A DNA stretch of 22,335 bases from Apostichopus californicus (Eukaryota; Echinodermata; Holothuroidea; Aspidochirotida; Stichopodidae): positions 1 to 22,335 of the forward strand of contig JAIPMN010019011.1 of NCBI GenBank assembly GCA_020650975.1. Reading direction: 5' to 3'. The notes beneath the pieces were generated by a model. The model did no database searches and was not told the origin of the DNA. It saw only the letters and a list, made by a program, of their open reading frames with translations. Numbering within the stretch: position 1 is the stretch's first letter; the number at the start of each line of letters is the position of its first letter. A program made the translations under genes and the position numbers. Shown here piece by piece: positions 1 through 11,800 of the stretch.

Positions 1-2866
1 CGAGGCGTGCTGCATGGATTAGGGCCCAATGCTTTTTCGTGGTCCCGTTTCACTTATTAAAGAAGTAATGATTTAGTGGTCATTTAAATTGGTCAAGCAC
101 TCTTTGGACAGGGCAAGACGCATTATGGTACCCTTCTAAATGTCCTTAGAGTTCATGTTAACCATCGGTTTGGTGATCCGAGGCGTGCTGCATGGATTAG
201 GGCCCAAATGCTTTTTATTCATGATCCCGTTACATTCATTTACGAAGTGATGATGTAGTGGTCATTTAAATGGGTCAAGCACTCTTTGGACCGGGCAAGA
301 CGCATTATGGTACCCTTCTACAATGTCTTTAGAGTTCATGTTAACCATCGGTCTGGTGATCCAAGGCGTGCTGCATGGATTAGGGCCCAAAGCTTTTTCG
401 TGGTCCCGTTACACTCATTAAAGAAGTAATGATTTAGTGGTCATTTTAATTGGTCAAGCACTCTTTGGACCGAGCAAGACGCATTATGGTACTCTTCTAC
501 AATGTCCTTAGAGTTCATATGACTCATTGGTTAGGTGGTCCAAGGCGTGCTGCATGGATTAGGGCCCAAAGCTTTTTCGTGGTCCCGTTACACTCATTAA
601 AGAAGTAATGATTTAGTGGTCATTTAAATTGGTCAAGCACTCTTTGGACCGGGCAAGACGCACCATGGTACCCTTCTACAATGTCTTGAGAGTTCATATG
701 ACCCATTGGTTGGGTGGTCTAAGGCGTGCTGGTTTTGATTAGGGCCCAAATGTTTTTATTTCAGTTCCTGTTACATTCATTTAAAAAATTGTTGATTTAG
801 TGGTCATTTTAATTGGTCAAGCACTCTTTGGACCGGGCAAGACGCATTATGGTATCCTTCTATAATGTGTTAAGAATTCATATGACCCATTGGTTAAGTG
901 GTCCAAGGCGTGCTAATCTTGATTAGGGCCTAAAGTGATTTTTTCAGGTCCCGTTACATTAATTTAAGAACTGATGAAGTAGTGGTCATTTTAGTTGGTC
1001 AAGAACTATTTGGACCGGGCAAGATGCATTATGGCACCCTTCTACATAGTCATTCGCGTTCATATGACTCATTGGTTAGGTGGTCCAAGGCGTGCTGCAT
1101 GCATTAGGGCCCAAAGCTTTTTCGTGGTCCCGTTACACTCATTAACGAAGTGATGATTTATTGGTCAGTTTAATTGGTCAAGCACTCTTTGGACCGGGCA
1201 AGACGCATTATGGTACCCTTCTACAATGTCCTTAGAGTTCATATGACTCATCGGTTAGGTGGTCCAAGGCGTGCTGCATGGATTAGGGCCCAAAGCTTTT
1301 TCGTGGTCCCGTTACACTCATTAAAAAAGTAATGATTTAGTGGTCATTTAAATTGGTCAAGCACTCTTTGGACCGGGCAAGACGCATTATGGTACTCTTC
1401 TACATTGTCATTAGAGTTCATATGACTCATTGGTTAGGTGGTCCAAGGCGTGCTGCATGGATTAGGGCCCAAAGCTTTTTCGAGGTCCCGTTACACTCAT
1501 TAAAAAAGTAATGATTTAGTGGTCATTTTAATTGGTCAAGCACTCTTTGGACCGGGCAAGACGCATTATGGTACCCTTCTACAATGTCCTTAGAGTTCAT
1601 GTTACCCATCGGTTTGGTGATCCGAGGCGTGCTGCATGGATTAGGGCCCAAAGCATTTTCAAGGTCCCGTTACACTCATTAAAGGAATAAGGATTTTGTG
1701 GTCATTTAAATTGGTCAAGCACTCTTTGGACCGGGCAAGACGCATCATGGTACTCTTCTACAATGTCCTTAGAGTTCATGTTACTCATCGGTATGGTGAT
1801 CCAAGGCGTGCTGCATGGATTAGGGCCCAAAGCTTTTTCGTAGTCCCGTTTCATTCATTAACGAAGTGATGATTTAGTGGTCAGTTTAATTGGTCAAGCA
1901 CTCTTTGGACCGGGCAAGACGCATTATGGTACTCTTCTACATTGTCATTAGAGTTCATATGACTCATTGGTGAGGTGGTCCAAGGCGTGCTGCATGGATT
2001 AGGGCCCAAAGCTTTTTCGTGGTCCCGTTACACTCATTAAAAAAGTAATGATTTAGTGGTCATTTAAATTGGTCAAGCACTCTTTGGACCGGGCAAGACG
2101 CAGTATGGTACTCTTCTACAATGTCCTTAGAGTACATATTACCCATCGGTTTGGTGATCCAAGGCGTGCTGCATGGATTAGGGCCCAAAGCTTTTTCGTG
2201 GTCCCGTTTCACTCATTAAAGAAGTAATGATTTAGTGGTCATTTAAATTGGTCAAGCACTCTTTGGACCGGGCAAGACGCATTATGGTACTCTTCTACAT
2301 TGTCATTAGAGTTCATATGACTCATTGGTTAGGTGGTCCAAGGCGTGCTGCATGGATTAGGGCCCAAAGCTTTTTCGTGGTCCCGTTACCCTTATTAAAG
2401 AAGTAATGATTTAGTGGTCATTTTAATTGGTCAAGCACTCTTTGGACCGGTCAAGACGCATTATGGTACCCTTCTACAATGTCTTGAGAGTTCATATGAC
2501 CCATTGGTTGGGTGGTCCAAGGCGTGCTGGTTTTGATTAGGGCCCAAATGTTTTTATTTCAGTTCCTGTTACATTCGTTTAAAAATTGTTGATTTAGTGG
2601 TCATTTTAATTGGTCAAGCACTCTTTGGACCGGGCAAGACGCATTATGGTATCCTTCTACAATGTGTTAAGAATTCATATGACCCATTGGTTAAGTGGTC
2701 CAAGGCGTGCTAGTCTTGATTAGGGCCTAAAGTGATTTTTTCAGGTCCCGTCACATTAATTTAAGAACTGATGAAGTAGTGGTCATTTTAGTTGGTCAAG
2801 AACTATTTGGACCGGACAAGATGCATTATGGCACCCTTCTACATAGTCATTAGAGTTCATATGACC
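1..2866. repeat. 179-bp tandem satellite array, about 16 monomers
   Basis: The word AGGCGTGCT recurs at about 3, 181, 364, 543, 722, 906, 1088, 1267, 1446, 1625, 1804, 1983, 2162, 2341, 2520 and 2703. This gives monomers of mostly 179 bp, with some of 182-184. Each monomer also carries TTAGGGCC, TGGTCA and CAAGCACT words at fixed spacing. Two monomer endings alternate: one with CATCGGTTTGGTGATCC and one with CATTGGTTAGGTGGTCC. Monomers 5-6 (722-1087) and 15-16 (2520-2866) are a divergent subtype. The array continues past the left edge, and its last monomer is cut short near 2866. I see no open frame of note in it. The monomer is close to nucleosome length, which is common for satellites; any structural role is inference. 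Confidence 0.95.
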
Positions 2867-3343
2867 CATAGATAACCTCTTTCCAGGACCAAATGTTGAA
2901 CATCTTGTAAGAAAGCTTTAGTCTTGCCAGGTGTTACGTCGATACCACTGTCGAATACGTAACTGAATAGGTAGCAGTTACTCATTCGCGAATGTCGAAC
3001 GAGGAACGGGGAATAAGTATCTAACTTCACACCGGTCACTTCGCCGAGCAAAATCGTCTGTACCGGTCTATGCGACCTGTGTTGATTGGATGGTGGTGGC
3101 AGTGAGAAGTGCTGAACTGCCTTGCGAGAGTATAAGGTCGATGACGCGATTATAGACTTCGGTTTATGTACGTCTATATGTTCGTATGTGAATCTTACGT
3201 TTGTGCATATTTCTAGTTTCGTTTGACGGTGAGTCTTTGATAGGAAATTGGGCGAATTCCCCCATACAGAAAGTACAACTTTAACGAAGATAAATGACTT
3301 TCCGTATGATATCTTTGCTTTTGTAATACACCATGAGACTCAA
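2857..3343 (-). other. Unassigned open frame, possible exon (minus)
   Basis: One minus-strand frame is open for about 160 codons from just after a stop near 3344 to a stop at 2857, with no in-frame ATG at its upper end. The stretch below about 3200 looks like protein by composition: varied third positions and a mixed hydrophobic and polar pattern, including GEVTGVKLDTYSPF and a cysteine in SNCYLFSYVF. I recognise no family. It could be an exon of a gene whose other exons lie elsewhere, a remnant of a mobile element, or chance. Its final codons run into the broken edge of the satellite array, so if it is coding its 3' end may have been replaced by satellite DNA. GAGAG/GTTATC near 2872 would be a weak splice donor. 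Confidence 0.25.
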
Positions 3344-3466
3344 GGTGACTTGATGTTAACGGCCACAGGATTCCGAATCCGGTATCCAATGAGAGGCACA
3401 AGCGCACGTATAATTCTGGAATACAATCCCACTGCCATGTGGTATAATCAAACTTTAACTGCCTAA
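3234..3466 (+). other. Unassigned open frame, possible last exon (plus)
   Basis: A plus-strand frame opens after a TGA near 3231 and ends at a TAA at 3464-3466. A possible splice acceptor (GATAG) lies near 3242, so this could be a terminal exon of about 75 codons. The product ends in RIILEYNPTAMWYNQTLTA and contains FAFVIHHETQGDLML, which reads like a folded-domain sequence, but I do not recognise it. It overlaps the upper part of the minus-strand frame described above, and at most one of the two is likely to be coding over the shared bases. No upstream exon is evident, because the satellite begins about 370 bases away. No canonical poly(A) signal was noted close by. Confidence 0.25.
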
Positions 3467-3534
3467 CCTAACATCTCAGCTGCATTGTAAATGGATTATA
3501 GCTTTGCTAAAAGACATTGTTGCAAGAGGATTAG

Positions 3535-3695
3535 TAGACAAAGGAGGGAGTGAAGAAAGAAACCAAAAGGGGGAAGAGGAGAGGTAGGAGATAAACTGTA
3601 GAGAGACAAAGAGAGGATTAAGGGAAGAGGGTAGGGAATAAACTGCAGAAAGCCAAAGACAGAAAGGTGTGGAAGAGAGCTAGGAGAAGGGGATG
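3535..3695 (+). repeat. Purine-rich tract
   Basis: About 160 bases are almost all A and G on the plus strand, built from irregular GGGAAGAGG, GAGAGACAAAGAG and AGAAAGG words. Long purine strands of this kind can form triple-stranded DNA; no gene function is evident. Confidence 0.8.
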
Positions 3696-4230
3696 ATTTT
3701 TATTTTAATTTTAAATATGAATTGAATATACATTTAAATATGTACCCCACAAAATTTATTGTCACAGATGAAAAGATACTTTAAACACAGTGTATAAAAT
3801 AGTTCCCCATAGTCAAACATTACTGGTCCTCTGTGTATATTTCAATATAAGGCTTGTAATTTATAACCACACAGATTTGTATTTGATTTCATCCTTCGAA
3901 CTGTACATTGACTCTAAAATGAAAATAACAAAAACAAGAAATGATCACGTCATATCTACACATGGTGTTTTAGCGACGTTACTTATAGCGAACATTATAA
4001 ATATAATAACATCTGTGCTGAACTTGAAGTCCATGGGGTCGAATTACGGATGACTCTACATGGCTTTTTAAAATGGGTCTTAAATATAGCCTTTACTTTC
4101 ACCCCGAGAAATAAGTATTGAGTTCATTAGTTTGATTTAAAAACAACCACTTCATAATAAAATTTCTACAGCGCATACGGGTGTGGCGGATCCGGTCAGT
4201 TAAAGTGATTCAAAATGCTCCCATAGAGCC

Positions 4231-4285
4231 ACCCCCCACGCACCCACCACGCACCCACCACGCACACACTACCCAAACACACACA
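4231..4285 (+). repeat. C/A-rich minisatellite
   Basis: ACGCACCCACC-type units repeat about three to four times and grade into a CACACACA stretch. It is short and imperfect. Confidence 0.75.
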
Positions 4286-4493
4286 GACACATGACCTTAT
4301 ACGAATTGTGTAAAGTTCTTGGTGGGTCATTTCTTGAAATTCATATCCGCATTTCCTATCATCAAGGACGTACAATAGATTTACAATAATTATTGTGCAT
4401 TCCTATACTGTCGACATTAGTCCACGTTGTACAATCGTAACAATAGAAGTATGGTATAGGCACGTCTCAGTCTTGACACTTCCAATTTCACTC

Positions 4494-4505
4494 TGCGCAT
4501 GCGCA
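4494..4505. promoter_or_regulatory. NRF-1-like palindrome
   Basis: TGCGCATGCGCA is a perfect 12-bp palindrome and matches the known NRF-1 (nuclear respiratory factor 1) consensus, in an otherwise CpG-poor region. NRF-1 sites usually sit in promoters of broadly expressed genes. No start of a gene is recognisable beside it, so a promoter here is inference; a minus-strand gene including the open frame near 2857-3343 would be one candidate. Confidence 0.35.
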
Positions 4506-5190
4506 ATTGGTGTCTTATGGTGTCATGCATTCCATGAAAAATTACATAAAACATGAAAGGATACGCAAGGGCACATTCTGGTAAATGACCGTTAAATGCA
4601 CCTAGAGCACGCCGGCCTCTTTGATCTTTTTAAGTGGTTTCCCCCAGACAACATTCTTGTAGAGTGTATGACGCTGGTCCAATTATGACACAAATATGAA
4701 TAGTCATGAGGTTACCATAGAAACGGAAAGAAAGTCAAATTTGAATTGTGCCAGCAAGTCTCACAATGTGTTTGTTACAAAATCTGCAAAGTAATGTCCA
4801 TGTAACTTCTTTTATGTTAGCTTATTTACATCAGCAAGACCATTTGTTTTTAATTTTTAATTTATTAATTTTTAATTTGTTTGTATCTAATGTAACGAAT
4901 GAATAAAATATACCCATATTTATCTTTCTAGAACTACGCATAGTACTTGTTACATTAGCATTAAAGACAAAGGATAGTATTCTAACTCATTTAGGATCAT
5001 CTAAAGGTATTTCGGGGGCATTCAGCTCTCCTTTAGTAAACTGCGTCATAAAAGGTCCCAATATGGCCCCATTTATATCATAAAGGTACTACCACGGAAA
5101 TTGTCCAGAGTTTCGTCAAAAGTTTGTAAAAATACGAAAATTGCCTCTGTGCATGTTGCAAAGGCTAACTATACGTAGAAATAAGATAAG

Positions 5191-5196
5191 TTTATT
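5191..5196 (-). terminator. Poly(A) signal for the SRCR-EGF gene
   Basis: TTTATT on the plus strand reads AATAAA on the minus strand, about 365 bases past the stop codon at 5562. It is the best candidate I see for the receptor gene's 3' end. The 3' untranslated stretch would hold a (GTA)n run near 5369-5390 and an (AT)n run near 5550. Confidence 0.45.
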
Positions 5197-5561
5197 CAAG
5201 CAATGAGTAAGCTTTGCAAGTTCAAAGTCTTACTGCGTCATAATTATTGGACCCACCATGCATGCTACTCGTATATTCTATATCAAAGGTTACATGTAAT
5301 CATACACTCTTTTCGTGGATTTGTGCGAGCAATCTTACTTGAGGCATGTTGGAAACCTAATATAGATAAAGTAGTAGTAGTAGTAGAAGTAGTGCAATAT
5401 TTAAGTACACGTATACTTGTGCTGAGAGCATTAATTGTACCCTTTGTAAACTTTACTCGTGCTCGTACTCATGCTGTTGTACTCGTACATATGTCGTTGT
5501 ACTAGTATAATACAGGTCTGGTATCCACATACCACTTTTGACTTTATCATATATATATATA

Positions 5562-5881
5562 TCATAATACTATACGGCGTGAGACGGCGTCGTTTCCATA
5601 TATCGCTTGGTCGGAAGAAGGCGGTTCATTATGCCTCATTACGTAATTACTGACTGGTGCTTTACTCTGTCCCATCACTTCATAGCTAACTAAGGAGTCC
5701 ATTTTTCCAAGTGGCTGTTGCGGCTGTTGCGGCTGTTGCGGCTGTTGCGGCTGTTGCGGCTGTTGCGGCTGTTGCATGGACGACGACGAGGTTCTCTGCT
5801 TGATAGTGACAATCGACAGGATAATCACAGCAATTGTAAGGATTGCTAATCCAGTGATCACCCCCACTTGAAACAAGGAAC
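5562..5881 (-). CDS. Receptor last exon: transmembrane helix and cytoplasmic tail
   Basis: The acceptor TTGCAG lies at 5882, and the exon starts with GT completing a phase 1 codon. A membrane helix ([20 protein letters not shown]) is followed by a positive KQR stop-transfer, a serine run, seven QQP units and a tail with three tyrosines before the stop at 5562. The tyrosine contexts are YEVM (YxxM, the consensus for the PI3-kinase p85 SH2 domain), YVMR, and YGND (YxN, the consensus for Grb2 SH2). The last residues, IVL, fit a class II PDZ ligand loosely. These motif matches are visible; signalling use is inference. The positive side follows the helix, so the SRCR and EGF domains would be outside the cell, as in a type I receptor. 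Confidence 0.85.
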
Positions 5882-8800
5882 CTGCAATTGATTATAAGAA
5901 ATATGGATAGATTAATATGGAAGAAAATAAGGAAATACCTCACACACCATTCACCACTACTATTAATTAGCCATGTGTTATAATACTTCAACACATTTCC
6001 TTCCTGGGGAAAACATATTGTAATCATGACTTCTTTCCCCGTCACTGGTAACTATGACGCTGTTTATAGTAGAATGAGTTTTCATTGACACATTGTAATG
6101 ATGCTTTTTGCCTTGGGGATTTTTTTATTTTTTTAGAATTCTATACAATGTCAACATTAGCTAATAAGAGTTGAGGGCGGTATTAAGGATCGAACTAACT
6201 AGTGACCATTGATGACGCCTTGCACTGCTATTTCTTTCAAATCCTACTAGGTAAAGGTAAAATCTATATAAACGCATATGTTTCAATATTCCAAAATAAG
6301 CCGAGGTTACTTTCCGGTTAAACTCTGTATTTAAAAATATGTTTTCTTTGTTTGTTATATGATACATTCTTTGGCTGGGTAAGTACAGATTTCTTTTACG
6401 TTTACTTACTCTGATTTTTAGACGGTGAGAACTCGCACCTTATCCCAGAATAACCTAACGTACAGGCGCACTTGTAACCCGTTGATTCGGGGATACACGC
6501 TGCCCCGTTATGGCATGGTTGACTCGAACAAACAGCTAAGTTGAAAACAATTAATGTACAGAAGAGTCACTATCAATGTTCGGATTTTGCAGAACTTTCG
6601 AGCAAAACTATAGCTCTTCTTCCGTAACTGATAAGGAGTAGCAGGAATTTGAAAATTTTTTTTTTCTCTTTCTATAGGAGAAGAGTGGCAATGAAGACAA
6701 TGCTAATTACTGAGTTCTGCTGGATTGATATTTTAATCCGATTAATCTGGTGGTAACTTCAAAGGAATTGCTTTGACTTATCTGAGAGGGCAGGTCGTTT
6801 CTGATGTTTAAGACGAATGATGCCTTGGCTTTTAGATTTGGTACCCAAAGTATCTTGTTTTCCTTTTCTAGATTTGTCTGTCCATGAATCGTTTTTGGTC
6901 AATGGCAATAACACGTAAATTCTCAATCGAATGATTTGGGAGTTTATAGTGCAGTAATTTGAAGTGTGTGGAAATTCTTCTGAATGATATTTGCAAGTGA
7001 TGATTTTCCTGTTCAATATAATATCTTATTATTCATATCATTAGTAGTACTGTATTAATTGAGTGTTTGTTCAAGAAATTCAATACGTTGATTGAACCCA
7101 CCACATAGGTTTTTTTTAGAACAACATCCCTTTGATAATATTTTGCCAGATGAATCCAAGTGTTGGAAAAATCAAGCTCTTTGGCGATAACTAACCATTG
7201 TACTCACAAAACTAAAAAATAATAATAAAAAAGACAGAGGGAAAACATATTGTAATCATGATTTATTTCCCCGTCACTGGTAACTATGACGCTGTTTATA
7301 GTAGAATGATTTTTCATTGACACATTGCAATGATGCTATTAGTTTTGAGGACTTTTTTAATTTTATTTTTAGAATTTTATACAATGTCAACATTGGCTAA
7401 TGTGATTTGAGGGCGGTATGAAGGATCGAACTAACTAGTGACCATTGATGACGCCTTACACTGCTACTTCTTTCAAATCCCACTAGGTAAAGGTAAAATC
7501 TACATAAACTCATTATGTTTCAATATTCCAAAATAAGCCGAGGTTACTCTCAGGTCAAACCCTGTACTTAAAAATATCTGTTTTTTATATATATTTTTTT
7601 ACATGAGACATTCTTTGGCGGGGTGAGTACAGATTTTTTTTACGTTTACTTACTCTGATTTTTAGACGGTGAGAACTCGCACCTTATCCCAGAATAACCT
7701 AACGTACAGGCGCACTTGTAACCCGTTGATTCGGGGATACACGCCGCCCCGTTATGGCATGGTTGACTCGAACAAACAGCTAAGTTGAAAACAATTAATG
7801 TACAGAAGAGTCACTATCAATGTTCGGATTTTGCAGAACTTTCGAGCAAAACTATAGCTCTTCTTCCGTAAGTGATAAGGAGTAGCAGGAATTTGAAACA
7901 TTTTTCTCTTTCTATAGGAGAAGATTGGCAATGAAGACAATGCTAATTACTGAGTTCTGCTGGATTAATATTTTAATCCGATTAATCCGGTAATAACTTC
8001 AAAGGAATTGCTTTGACTTATGTGAGAGGGCAGGTCGTTTCTGATGTTTAAGACGAATGATGCCACGGCTTTTAGATTTGGTACCCACAATATCTTGTTT
8101 TCCTTTTCTAGAATTGTCTATCCAAGAATCGTTTTTGGTCAATGGTAATAACACGTAAATTCTCAATAGAATGATTTGGGAGATAAGTGAAGGAATCTGA
8201 AGTGTGTGAACATTCTTCTGAATGATATTTGCAAGTGGTGAATTTCCTGTTCAATATAATATCTTATTATTTATATCATTAGTAGTACTGTATTAATTTG
8301 GTGTTTGTTCAAGAAATTCAATACGTTGATTGAACCCACCCCATACGTATTTTAGATCAACATCCCTTTGATAATATTAGGTAATAATATTTTGACAGAT
8401 GTATCCAAGTGTTGGAAAATTCAAGCTCTTTAGCAATAACTAACCATTGTACTCACAAAACTAAAAACAAAACTAATAAAAAAAGACAGAGGAAAAAGAA
8501 TATATGAGGAAGATTTTGAACATTTCTAGACCAACCTTCAGAGGTCCAGATGACGGAAAAAACGTTTCACTGATCACTGTAGCATGAATTGTGACTTACA
8601 CCAAAATATGATAACAATTTGTAATGAAAATATTGTTGCATGAAAAATAAAATTGCAACTGGAAAACAAACAAAGAAACATGAAGATAATTAATGCTTCC
8701 GACTTACCGGAGCAAAAAACCCCTGCGTCCTCTCCACGGGGACAGTTAGTTTGCTCCAACTGTTCAATCCGGGGACAGTCTCGCAATGAGGTTTCATTAC

Positions 8801-11800
8801 TGATACAATTGACAACAGCTTTCCAAGTAGTAAATGACTCGTTAAATTGAGATCCTTGTACGGCAAAGCCAGTATCCCCCAGGTCTAGTTGTTGGCATAC
8901 GTTAGTGGCATCGGTGTCGTCCCAATCATCCCCGCAAACAGTGCCCCATGTACCGTTAAGGAACATAAGAACGCGCCCAGACCAATGAGAGTCGCTTCCA
9001 ACTAGCCGAACTCCTGTATTGACAGAAAATAATCCATAAACTTCACTTGGTTACATGCAATAATGAGCAAACCACCGAAGATTATTATTAGAAATACGGA
9101 TCACGTGACACACCATTCTTTTAAATAGTTACAATTTATTACAATAATTTATTTTATTAATTTATTAATTTTTACATTAAATTAATTACAATTTATCTTT
9201 TATCCTTTTATGGCCGTGTAGTATTTTCAAGTAGATACGTAATAGATATTATATAGAAATATGCATATTTATGTCTGAGGGCTCCATTAATAAATGAACT
9301 GTACCCGATATTCTATTCAGAAAGTGTTACCATGCATGGCAAAGACCCGTTCTTGGTGTTCATGAAATCACATAGAACTCGTACTGGAAAAATGCACTGT
9401 GATTGTGGTTCACACTGAATGTTACTATAAGGTATTTGAGTATACCTGTACACACCGTAATCTATACTCACACAATTACTGTAAACAGTAAACTTCTATA
9501 TTGCCAATAACACTCTCTAATGCCAAATGGGTAACCTCTAATTGTTATTGTTGTCAATTGTATGTTTGGTTGGATTCAAACTCTTTACATAAGCTTACAA
9601 GAAAGTTGTATATACCAAGAAATGTTCTATACAGTGACAAACGCGTTCAAGCCCAAATCCGATGAAAGATATCTTGTTTGAGGAAAACTCCCATATCTCT
9701 TCTGACATTTAACAAAAGTGGGACTAAGGTTCATGACGTAACGTACCTTGACATTTGACCCCAGCATCTTCTTGGTGTGTGCAATCATGTTTTTTCCATT
9801 CACCTTTGGTGCATTCATCCAAGTATTCTTCAGTCCCTATACATCCTGCCTCATCTACCAAGATGGCACCGACCCCTCTGCCGTACTCCGCTTTGTTCAC
9901 AGCTGTACCCCTGTCGCTTAGATCCAGCTGGCGACAGACAACGGCAGCGTCGGTATCATCCCAGCGGTCATCACAAACTGTACCCCAGATGTCCTTTCGG
10001 AAGATCTCCACCCGTCCTTCTAATACAGATGGTCCTCCTACAAGTCGTACGGCTTGTTGAGATTGAAAAGTTATTAGCATGAAAATATAACTTGAAACTG
10101 TAACGCGGAAAGCCATGTTTTACTAATTCACAGTAGTATAATAAACATGGACATGAATAACATTTGGCGATCCAATGTATAGGAGAATAATGCTGTGGTA
10201 ACTGTAGGCGGTATTACTCAATATCCATTGCTCCATAGTGGAAAAATAATGATAAATTTGGTAGTATAAATGAATAAAATTCTTTGATCCAACCAAATGA
10301 AATGAGTTGTTGGTGGTGCAATGATTACATTTGTTAGTATATCTTGTACTATAATAATAGTAATATATTACTAGTTGTATAATACTGATAGTATAATACT
10401 ATAGTAGTGCAGTACCATTAGTATAATACTGTACTAATAGTATAATACTAATAGTATAATACTAGAAGTATAATATTAATAGTATAATACTAATAGTATA
10501 ACACTAGTAGTATAATACTATTTGTATAATACTAGTAGTATAATTCTAATAGTAAACTAATAGAATTACTATTAGTATAATACTAATAGTAAAATACTAG
10601 TAGTATAATACTAATAGTTAAATACTAGTAGTATAATACTAATAGTAAAATACTAGTAGTATAGTACTCGTAGTATAATACCGGTACTAATAGTAGTATA
10701 ATACTATTAGTATAATACTAGAAGTATAATACTCTAGTAATATAATACTTATAGTATAATACTAGTAGTATAATATTATTAGTACAATACTAATAGTATA
10801 CTACTCTAGAAGTATAGTACCAGTACGGTAGTATACTGCTATAGTAGTACAGTACCAATACTAGTAGTATAATACTAATTGAATAATACTAGTAGTATAA
10901 TACTAGTATTATCTAGTAGTTAAGTACCAACAGTATAATACTGGCACGGATCAACAGAATCGGGATTTGAATCAGTCCGTCCTGTATAGTCCCCCTTTCT
11001 GATTCTTTGATTTATTAAAATCTGTTGAATATTCATACTAGCGTTTTAATTTTTCATTGTCCTATGAAGAGAAGAGATCACGTTACGGACGGCAAATAAC
11101 TATTTCAACTTCGGAATACTGTAGTATCTCTCACGACTAATTAACCAATCAACGTAAATTCTGTTAAGGACCAAGCAGCGCCAATTCTAGTCTATACTAT
11201 ATGATAGATTCTGTTTCGCCCCCTTCCATAACGACCAAGCAGTGATTTTCATAAGTAGTTCTTGACATAGTAGTTAACCTTTTTGAATCTGTACTATAAT
11301 TCAATAGTGATATCTCCCGATGAAGTTTAACCATCAAACTTCACCAACTGATGATACATTCGCTTGCCTAGTCCATTTAATGCAATAGTTTTCCCCAATC
11401 GTCGTTGATAACAATTAAGATCATCCCCAGACTAAGGCACCCAACTGTACTCGGTCCGACACATTGGTGTAATAAATAAATCCATCAGCGAACCATCTTA
11501 ATCGAGTCCCGGCGGAGGTTTAGTTACGCTTAGTATCAAACAGTATTGTACGAATGGGTACCCTTATCTTCATTTCCATTTTAAATTCCCCACCCACCCA
11601 CCCCAACCCAACCACCTCATACCACCTTTCCTCAACCAACTCCAACTCAGTTTCTGATTTATCGCTGTTTTCAAATCGTGGAGCTGTAAGATTTTGTTCC
11701 CTTGATGCTTACTGGGTTCTGGTAACGCTTTATTCTTACTAAACGCTCTAGCCCATGCATCTGCTCTATATACTTAGGTATCAGGGTCATGTGTATTTTA

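Larger units (their letters stand above)
3467..5190. other. Spacer between the unassigned frames and the SRCR gene
   Basis: I find no convincing exon here. It is AT-rich and contains a purine-rich tract (3535-3695), a C/A-rich minisatellite (about 4231-4285), an NRF-1-like palindrome (4494-4505) and an AT-rich stretch near 4845-4880. A frame of 87 codons at 3790-4053 has composition typical of AT-rich noncoding DNA and is not called. Confidence 0.6.

Noticed and set aside
3790-4053. Plus-strand open frame of 87 codons
   Set aside because: Composition is that of AT-rich noncoding DNA (many I, N, L, Y), with no motif, splice context or neighbour to support it.
6161-7016. Minus-strand open frames of 68 and 85 codons in the duplicated block
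   Set aside because: They are introns of the receptor. The second copy of the block does not keep these frames open, which argues against coding.
8574-8707. Hydrophobic extension when SRCR exon 3 is read through its donor
   Set aside because: It looks like a membrane segment, but the donor CCG/GTAAGT is strong, AT-rich introns often translate to hydrophobic residues, and no minus-strand poly(A) signal follows.
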